33,670 nucleotides of DNA, from positions 1-33,670 of the forward strand of contig JALWLU010000193.1 in the NCBI GenBank assembly GCA_026996325.1, given 5' to 3'. Every line of letters begins with the position of its first letter. Position 1 is the first letter of the stretch. The notes beneath the pieces were generated by a model. It worked only from the letters and a program-made list of their open reading frames with translations. It had not been told where the DNA came from and did not search any database. Origin of the DNA: Sulfurovum sp. (GTDB taxonomy: Bacteria > Campylobacterota > Campylobacteria > Campylobacterales > Sulfurovaceae). Below, in pieces: positions 27,582-33,670 of this stretch. A program made the translations under genes and the position numbers.

Positions 27582-28043
27582 GTGGCCATCAACATCGTAG
27601 CACAGAACAAAAAAGCCAGACACGACTATGAGATACTCGAGAAGCTCGAAGCGGGTATCGTGCTGCAGGGCAGCGAGGTCAAGGCGCTGCGTGCAAAGCG
27701 CGCCAATCTCAGCGACGCCTACTGCCGCTTTATCCAGGGGGAGCTCTTCTTGATGAACGCGCATATCGCCGAGCTTGAGACCACCAACCGCCACTTCGCA
27801 CGTGACAGCCGTACGCCGCGCAAGCTTCTGCTGCACAAAAAAGAGCTGCTCAAGCTCCACAACAAAGTCCACAAAGAGGGGCTGACCATCGTGCCGCTGA
27901 TGATCTACTTCAACGAACGCAACATCGCAAAGGTCAGCATCGCTGTAGCCAAAGGGAAGAAGCTGCACGACAAACGTGCCGACCTCAAAGCAAAGACGCT
28001 TGACAGGGAAGCCAGAGCGGCGATGAAAAACCGCTCCTACTGA
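27582..28043 (+). CDS. smpB: SsrA-binding protein SmpB (GTG start)
   Basis: KKARHDYEILEKLEAGIVLQGSEVKALRAKRANLSDAYCRF. Confidence 0.96.
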   Translation: MAINIVAQNKKARHDYEILEKLEAGIVLQGSEVKALRAKRANLSDAYCRFIQGELFLMNAHIAELETTNRHFARDSRTPRKLLLHKKELLKLHNKVHKEGLTIVPLMIYFNERNIAKVSIAVAKGKKLHDKRADLKAKTLDREARAAMKNRSY

Positions 28044-28960
28044 CGCCTGCACCCCTCACGCAGCCTCTTGTAGCGTGATACCCTCTCGCCTCTTCGCTTC
28101 AGACGATACTCCTGCCGTTTCCTCTGTAGTTTCTGGTACCTGCTGGGCTGGTAGCTGCGCAGCGCTTTGAGCTGATAGTAGGCTGAGATGGGCTTGTAGC
28201 CGATGAATCGGTATATCAGCCGCCGTGTCCACCCGACCAGCCACCGGAATCCTCTTCGAAGCGGGATATGCAACACTTTTTCCAACACCCAGTCAAACTG
28301 TCTTGCCACCCATAAAAAGCGGTCGTAGATCCATCGTATACTCGAGGTGAGAAACGGCACTCTCTCCAGCAGTGCCAGCAGCCACGAAAAGAGCACCACT
28401 TCCAGAATGGGCCCAAGCCAGCTTCCCCAGAGATAGTCGGTAAAGAAGTAGAGCACCGCGCTTCCGGTTTTAAGCACGAGGGCGAGCAGAAAACTCCACA
28501 TCTTCGCCAGGAATATCTTGAACGCCAGCATCACCCCCATAAACTTGCTGACATACCCAAGCGATCCCAGAAAGGCAAACGCGGCAATGAGCTTCTTGGT
28601 CAGCGGGAACTTCATGAAGTTCTTTTTGATATGCTCCAGAAGCAGTTTGATATCTTTGGCGATATGGTCAAGAAAGTGCACCTTGAGGTGGTGGGTGAAG
28701 ACCTTCTCTATCAGGTAGCGCTTGCCAAGCCCGGTGGCTGAAAGCAGCGCTATTTTCTTGAGAAAAAGCTTCAGGATGAACTTTCCCTTTACAAGAAAAA
28801 AGGCGGTAAAGAGTGCAACAGAGTAGGACTTTACAAATTCGACACCCTCCTCGACCCAGTGCAACAACAGGTGCCGCACCGGCTCCACCACCACAGAGAG
28901 AAGCAGCAGAGAAAGGAAAATGGCGTTAAATATCCAGAACCACTTCGGATGCTTGCCCAT
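28037..28960 (-). CDS. hypothetical membrane protein with basic C-terminal tail
   Basis: 307 aa; several hydrophobic segments and tail QKLQRKRQEYRLKRRGERVSRYKRLREGCRRQ; coupled to 28960-29541. Confidence 0.65.
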   Translation of the reverse strand: MGKHPKWFWIFNAIFLSLLLLSVVVEPVRHLLLHWVEEGVEFVKSYSVALFTAFFLVKGKFILKLFLKKIALLSATGLGKRYLIEKVFTHHLKVHFLDHIAKDIKLLLEHIKKNFMKFPLTKKLIAAFAFLGSLGYVSKFMGVMLAFKIFLAKMWSFLLALVLKTGSAVLYFFTDYLWGSWLGPILEVVLFSWLLALLERVPFLTSSIRWIYDRFLWVARQFDWVLEKVLHIPLRRGFRWLVGWTRRLIYRFIGYKPISAYYQLKALRSYQPSRYQKLQRKRQEYRLKRRGERVSRYKRLREGCRRQ

Positions 28961-29541
28961 CAGCCCCTCTTCAATGTTGCTTTTATCGTCCTGTACAACC
29001 TCTTCAAACGCTGCACAAAGGGTGACTCTTTGGAGAAGTAGCGTATCTTCACCGCTCTGAAAAAGGCTTTTGTCCGCTGCTTCAGCGCCTTCAGACGCTG
29101 CATTGTCTTCCGGTAGATCTCAAGGGCCTTGAGCCAGTCGATGAATGCCATGATCTTCCCATAGAGCCACCGGAACCATCCAAAACGCATCAGCTTGCTC
29201 TCCGTTACACGGAACATCCAGAAGGTAAAGGCGGCGATGGGAATCTTGGAGAGGTAGAGCGCAAGCCCTGTAAGCACATGGCCGCTTACAAACATATATC
29301 CGGCATAGAGCCCGAAGGCCTCCACGAATACCAGCATTACCATAAAGATGACCAGAATCACATACCGGTTGACCGCCTGCAGTTTCGCCTCGATCCTCTG
29401 CAGGATCTTGAGCGAGTGGACATACCTGTAGACAGGATAGGCAACCCCCTCCCATATCACCTCTTCAAAGAGAATGAAGACAATGACCAGCAGCAGCTGC
29501 AGCAGTGTAAGAAGTTTGTGCTTGACGGCAGAGAGCATGGG
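28960..29541 (-). CDS. hypothetical membrane protein with basic C-terminal tail (start MLSAVKHKLL)
   Basis: TM segments followed by K/R-rich tail MQRLKALKQRTKAFFRAVKIRYFSK; stop overlaps next gene. Confidence 0.65.
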   Translation of the reverse strand, partial: PMLSAVKHKLLTLLQLLLVIVFILFEEVIWEGVAYPVYRYVHSLKILQRIEAKLQAVNRYVILVIFMVMLVFVEAFGLYAGYMFVSGHVLTGLALYLSKIPIAAFTFWMFRVTESKLMRFGWFRWLYGKIMAFIDWLKALEIYRKTMQRLKALKQRTKAFFRAVKIRYFSKESPFVQRLKRLYRTIKATLKRG

Positions 29542-29749
29542 TATGACCTTTGGTGATTTTAAAATGTTATTATAGCGGCAAAGGGTTAAGGGTAGCGCAT
29601 TTTTCATAGCTTAGTTGAAGTGAAGCTTAAAAGTCTATTTGGAACCGAAAGCTTTAGCTTCGGCTGTACGTTGCATCAGAAAAATAATTTTTGGCGGGGC
29701 TATCTCGCAAGGGGATACACTTCGATAAAGCCTCCGATTCCAAAATACC

Positions 29750-29826
29750 GTCATTCCTGCGAAAGCAGGAATCTTTGCGTCGATTAGTTGAAAAGCGTCA
29801 AGATCCCGTATCAAGTACGGGATGAC
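29750..29826. repeat. REP/MITE-like palindromic element GTCATTCCTGCGAAAGCAGGAAT...ATCCCGTATCAAGTACGGGATGAC
   Basis: Hairpins ATTCCTGC-gaaa-GCAGGAAT (29753-29772) and ATCCCGTA-tcaag-TACGGGAT (29803-29823), near-matching ends GTCATTCC/GGGATGAC. Confidence 0.75.
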
Positions 29827-29981
29827 AAAAGTTAAATAAAAGCGAGTAGCACGCTTATGTACTCTGGGAAAGCAAACATCTCTTTTGATTTTCTGTAGAC
29901 TTGTGGGTTATTGTGAAGGAGCTTACGATTAGTAAGTGACTGAATAATTCCCGCAAAGATGCAGGAAAGCAGAAAGAGAGA

Positions 29982-30341
29982 TTACTTTCTGCGGAGTTCT
30001 TTGATACGGGCAGCCTTACCCTTGAGCTCTCTCAGGTAGAAGAGCTTCGCACGTCTTACTCTACCGCGTCTGACTACTTCGATACTCTCGATAGACTCTG
30101 AGTAGAGCGGGAAGATTCTCTCGACACCTACAGAGTTCGCACCGATTTTTCTGACGATGAAGCTTCTGCCTGTACCCTGACCTCTGATCGCGATACAGAG
30201 ACCTTCGAAGTTCTGGACTCTTGTCTTGTCGCCCTCTTTGATTCTTACCGCTACTCTGACAGTGTCGCCGGCTTTGAATTCAGGAACGTTTTTACCTTCC
30301 AACTGCGCTTTTTCAAAGCTTTCAATGTATTTATTTCTCAT
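29982..30341 (-). CDS. rplS: 50S ribosomal protein L19
   Basis: [77 protein letters not shown]. Confidence 0.97.
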   Translation of the reverse strand: MRNKYIESFEKAQLEGKNVPEFKAGDTVRVAVRIKEGDKTRVQNFEGLCIAIRGQGTGRSFIVRKIGANSVGVERIFPLYSESIESIEVVRRGRVRRAKLFYLRELKGKAARIKELRRK

Positions 30342-31026
30342 CTGTTATACCTTTTTTGTATAAGTCTGGCCGGAAATACTTCGTTTTGCACAAAGCCAAC
30401 CCTCTTTTTAAGTCCGTGATTTTACTATGATTACCCTTTAAGAACTCTGAAACAACTGCATTTTCTTCATAGACCGTGGGCTTTGTAAATGAAGGCGCCT
30501 CCAGAAGGGGCGCTTCGAAGCTCTCCACCTGCAGCGACTCGCTGTTTCCAAGCACTCCCTCCACGTTGCGGCTGATCGCATCGCACAGTACCATACTCGC
30601 CAGTTCACCGCCGGTAAGGATGTAGTCGCCTATGGAGAATACCTCATCTGCCTGCGCCTCAATGACCCGCTCGTCAATCCCCTCGTAGCGGCCGCTTACC
30701 AGTACGATGTGACGCTTTTTGGCAAGACGCTTCGCATCGTTCTGGGTGAAGCGTTTGGCTACGGGGGTGAGGAAAATAATGTGTGCTTCAGGGGAGGTTG
30801 CCTTGAGGGTATCGAGCGTATCCATCAGCGGCTGGGGTGTCATCAGCATTCCCGCACCGCCGCCGATCATCGGCGCATCGACACGGTTGAACTTGTCTTT
30901 GGTGTATTCACGCGGATTGCGAAAGTCGATGGAGAGCTTCTCCTCCTCTATGGCACGCCCGAGAATACTTGCAGAAAAGTACCCCTCGACAAGCTGGGGG
31001 AAGAGGGTTACGAAGGTAAAGCGCAT
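30331..31026 (-). CDS. trmD: tRNA (guanine-N1)-methyltransferase TrmD
   Basis: [69 protein letters not shown]. Confidence 0.97.
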   Translation of the reverse strand: MRFTFVTLFPQLVEGYFSASILGRAIEEEKLSIDFRNPREYTKDKFNRVDAPMIGGGAGMLMTPQPLMDTLDTLKATSPEAHIIFLTPVAKRFTQNDAKRLAKKRHIVLVSGRYEGIDERVIEAQADEVFSIGDYILTGGELASMVLCDAISRNVEGVLGNSESLQVESFEAPLLEAPSFTKPTVYEENAVVSEFLKGNHSKITDLKRGLALCKTKYFRPDLYKKGITDEK

Positions 31027-31030
31027 ACGC

Positions 31031-31558
31031 CTAACTCGCCTCTAAGACATCTTTGGCATCTTTGACATCGATGCGCTTTGCTTCGGTGTCTGCATCAAGG
31101 ATGTAGCGGTCGATATAGGGAAGCAGAAACTGTTTTGGCATCCCTGCCTTGACAAGCGCTTCATCCGTATCGATGGCAAGGTAGTCCACGTCAGCCATAC
31201 GCTGTATGTCAGTCACGCACCCAAGCTTCTCATCCCCCTCCATTACATCACAGCCGATGATCTCGAACCAGAAGTGCTGCCCCGCATCCAGTTCGCAGTT
31301 GGCCTTGGTCTGTGCCTCGTCAGCATAGAGCTTAACGTTAGTAAGCTTCTTTGCCTCATCGATGTTCTCGTGACCGACAAAGCGGATGGTACCCCGTTTG
31401 GCATTGACTGCCGCAATTGTCAGCGGTCCGCGTGAACTCTGAAAGGTGCTTCCTTTTTTGAACTGTTCTGGAAAATCGGTATGGAGGTGGAGTTTGAGGT
31501 CGCCGTGAAGACCGACCGTACGCCCTATCTGGGCTATGAAGAATTTCTCTTGTGACAT
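31031..31558 (-). CDS. rimM: ribosome maturation factor RimM (start MSQEKFFIAQ)
   Basis: IAQIGRTVGLHGDLKLHLHTDFPEQFKKG; position in rpsP-khpA-rimM-trmD-rplS operon. Confidence 0.95.
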   Translation of the reverse strand: MSQEKFFIAQIGRTVGLHGDLKLHLHTDFPEQFKKGSTFQSSRGPLTIAAVNAKRGTIRFVGHENIDEAKKLTNVKLYADEAQTKANCELDAGQHFWFEIIGCDVMEGDEKLGCVTDIQRMADVDYLAIDTDEALVKAGMPKQFLLPYIDRYILDADTEAKRIDVKDAKDVLEAS

Positions 31559-31562
31559 TGTG

Positions 31563-31805
31563 TCAGCTGACCGCTTTGACATTGACGCGGTAGTTCTTGC
31601 CACCCTTGGCCTTGCAACCGGAGATGACGGTTTTGATCGCATTGATCATTTTGCCCTCTTTTCCGATGAGTTTTCCCATATCTTCACTGTTCGCGAAGAT
31701 CGTAATCTCATCGAATCCCTCATCCATCTGGGCGATCTCTACCGAGATATCGTCAGGATGGTTCACCAGCAGTGTGGCGTAGGCATAGAGGAACTCTTTG
31801 ACCAT
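31563..31805 (-). CDS. khpA: KH-domain RNA-binding protein
   Basis: 80 aa; IFANSEDMGKLIGKEGKMINAIKTVI (GxxG KH motif). Confidence 0.92.
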   Translation of the reverse strand: MVKEFLYAYATLLVNHPDDISVEIAQMDEGFDEITIFANSEDMGKLIGKEGKMINAIKTVISGCKAKGGKNYRVNVKAVS

Positions 31806-31810
31806 GTGGC

Positions 31811-32041
31811 TTATTTTTTGCCTGCAAGTCTCTTGACAGTCGGGCTCATCTGCGCGCCGACAGATACCCAGTAGTTGAGTCTCTCTTCGTCGATTTTGAG
31901 GTCTTTGTTTTCGCTTACGGGGTTGTAGTAACCGATAGATTCAATCCAGCCACCGTCTCTTCTCTTTCTGCTGTCTGTTACTACGATTCTGTAAAACGGC
32001 TTCTTCTTTCTACCCATTCTTGTCAGTCTGATTACTGTCAT
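31811..32041 (-). CDS. rpsP: 30S ribosomal protein S16 (start [15 protein letters not shown])
   Basis: [41 protein letters not shown]. Confidence 0.97.
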   Translation of the reverse strand: MTVIRLTRMGRKKKPFYRIVVTDSRKRRDGGWIESIGYYNPVSENKDLKIDEERLNYWVSVGAQMSPTVKRLAGKK

Positions 32042-32195
32042 ATTCTTTTCCTTTTTGTTATATGCTTTTGTGAAGCGTCGCACCGGAGGATCGGCACACA
32101 ACCGCTTGCAAGTCCTGACAACTGCTTTTTAATGACCCAAAGCACTCATCAAGACTTTTGGAACGCGATTATACCCAAATCAATTTTAAAGGAGT

Positions 32196-32567
32196 CTAAA
32201 ATGAGGGAAGATAGCTGCAAATATCCTCTTTGCCAAGATCGCAGGCCCGTTTGAGGTAACGCCTGCCCGCCTCCTTGTCTGCAGCGATCTTCTCCCAGTC
32301 ATCCCCGTAGTAGAGTACCATCGCCGCAAAGAGGCAGCCGTCGGCATCTTCAAGCGCACAGCCGCGTTTGGCATACACAAGCGCCTTAGCAAGGCCGCCT
32401 TCCACACCCGCTTCATAGCGCTGCTTGGTCTCCATCAGGTAGTTGGCCGCCTGGGTACACGCCGCACCGTCACCCTTCTGGCACGCCTGCTTCTCTTCAA
32501 AAAAGCCCGCATGAAGCCCTACAGAAAACAGTAGTATAATCAGGGTCAGGTGATAACGATAATTCAC
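32196..32567 (-). CDS. small secreted Sel1-like repeat protein (GTG start overlapping the transposase stop)
   Basis: Signal peptide LTLIILLFSVGLHAG; cysteine-spaced repeats KGDGAACTQAANYLM, KRGCALEDADGCLFAAMVLYYG. Confidence 0.7.
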   Translation of the reverse strand: MNYRYHLTLIILLFSVGLHAGFFEEKQACQKGDGAACTQAANYLMETKQRYEAGVEGGLAKALVYAKRGCALEDADGCLFAAMVLYYGDDWEKIAADKEAGRRYLKRACDLGKEDICSYLPSF

Positions 32568-33397
32568 TTTTTACTCCTCTTTATTATCTCATGTACAGCA
32601 GGTTGCGATATGCCCAGTACTTTAGCGATGCTATGCTGTGAATAGCCCTGCTCAAATGCTTTGACGATTCTATCATTGCGCTCTTTTTTGTCTTTGTAAC
32701 CTGTTAGCATTTTTGTAAGTTTTTCAATATCCTGCTTTTTGTCAATATTGGACGCTTCTACCAAAGAAGATGCGTTTTTAAGCTCTTGCAGCTCGGAAGT
32801 ATCTACAATGCCATTAAGCACTGTCCGTATCGCTTCGTAGTCGTTTTGATGCTTTTGTGCTATCCATGCGTTTTGCAGGCATTCGGGTATAGTTTCATAA
32901 TCCAAAAAATAGTGGTAAGAGCTATAGGGGTACTCTTTGATATCCTGTACCATATTGGCTTTAAGCGGGTTTTGTTCTATGTATCGCATCAGGGTATAGA
33001 GATACGCTTCATTAGTGATATACCAAGATTTGAACCTGCCTTGCCAAAGGTGTCCTGTTCTGTTGTATTTTTTATTGAAGTAGATCGCGTAGTTCATATT
33101 GAGTTGTCGCATAAATTTGGAGAGATTGGGTTGCGTGATCTCTATGAGAAGATGATAGTGGTTGCCCATCAGAGAGTAGTTGTGAAGTGTTATGTCGTAA
33201 CTCTTCATATAAGAGCACATCAACTCTTCAAAATATTCATAATCGCACGCCTCTTTAAAGACAACCCTTTGCTCTACCCCTCTGTTGACGATATGATAAT
33301 ATCCTGGTATCTCTATGCGTGGTTTTCTTGGCATGAACGCTCCTTGGTGGAGTATTATAGTACAAATCCTATAAAGTTATTATTATCACCTGACCCT
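32542..33397. mobile_element. RAYT-type element bounded by 15-bp perfect inverted repeats AGGGTCAGGTGATAA / TTATCACCTGACCCT
   Basis: 32542-32556 and 33383-33397 are exact reverse complements and flank the Y1 transposase. Confidence 0.8.
32564..33334 (-). CDS. REP-associated tyrosine transposase (Y1_Tnp/IS200-like) with C-terminal HTH
   Basis: MPRKPRIEIPGYYHIVNRGVEQR, SLMGNHYHLLIEI (HUH), TGHLWQGRFKSWYI, MRYIEQNPLKANMV; C-terminal HTH HSIAKVLGISQPAVHEIIKRS. Confidence 0.92.
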   Translation of the reverse strand: MPRKPRIEIPGYYHIVNRGVEQRVVFKEACDYEYFEELMCSYMKSYDITLHNYSLMGNHYHLLIEITQPNLSKFMRQLNMNYAIYFNKKYNRTGHLWQGRFKSWYITNEAYLYTLMRYIEQNPLKANMVQDIKEYPYSSYHYFLDYETIPECLQNAWIAQKHQNDYEAIRTVLNGIVDTSELQELKNASSLVEASNIDKKQDIEKLTKMLTGYKDKKERNDRIVKAFEQGYSQHSIAKVLGISQPAVHEIIKRSKK

Positions 33398-33567
33398 TAT
33401 ATCCAAGCGCCTTTGCCAGGCCGCCTTCCACACCGGCCTCGTAGCGCTGCTTGGTCTCCATCAGGTAGTTGGCCGCCTGTGTACACGCCGCACCGTCACC
33501 CTTTTGGCACGCCTGCTTCAAGAAAACCGGCATGAAGCCCCACAGCAAACAGAATAATCAGGGTCAT
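33398..33567 (-). pseudogene. truncated, frameshifted second copy of the 32196-32567 secreted-protein gene
   Basis: Reverse strand reads ATGACCCTGATTATTCTGTTTGCTGTGGGGCTTCATGCCGG...; near-identical to 32383-32540 but with a 5-nt deletion giving an early TGA, cut off at the transposon border. Confidence 0.8.
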
Positions 33568-33578
33568 AATCAGGGTCA
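33555..33578 (+). repeat. 12-bp tandem direct repeat TAATCAGGGTCA x2 (third copy at 32537-32548)
   Basis: Read directly. Confidence 0.85.
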
Positions 33579-33670
33579 GTCGCTACCTTAAAATCTCCAT
33601 AGAAACACAACAATTCTACCGAATATTTTTTACTCTTTAACTGTGCGCTTTGTTTGTTACATCCTCCCTA

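Noticed and set aside
32786-33535. 249-aa plus-strand ORF opposite the transposase
   Set aside because: Antisense to the RAYT gene and runs into the pseudogene copy; not supported.

Overview
The window is a bacterial chromosome segment, probably from a Campylobacterota (Sulfurovum/Sulfurimonas-like) genome; the taxon is inferred from protein character only. Most of it is housekeeping: secF-secD-yajC, lnt-yidD-pyrC, a beta-carbonic anhydrase, cysK, a class IV aminotransferase, a LysR regulator, a UvrD/PcrA helicase, truB, ispE, two hsp20 genes with yfdX, a Crp-family regulator, truC, wecB, smpB, and rpsP-khpA-rimM-trmD-rplS. Accessory content: (i) an apparent synthase-dependent exopolysaccharide locus (~18.5-27.5 kb) with a processive GT2, a bactofilin/beta-helix-like protein, a NodB-like/DUF2194-like protein, an outer-membrane barrel, wecB and a divergent CotH-kinase lipoprotein; (ii) a RAYT/Y1 transposase flanked by a perfect 15-bp inverted repeat that splits two copies of a small secreted-protein gene; (iii) a SET-domain protein at the left edge. 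The most unusual signal is a modular repeat family found at five places. Each unit reads, in one direction: a covarying left hairpin (GC..stem..GCATACC), then 3-8 degenerate heptamers (CTCTTCA / CTACTCA / CTACTCC), then a right hairpin whose outer arm is the border of the neighbouring gene (secF stop, truB Shine-Dalgarno, ispE start codon). One copy lies in frame inside lnt. All calls come from reading the sequence and the supplied ORF translations; no searches were run.
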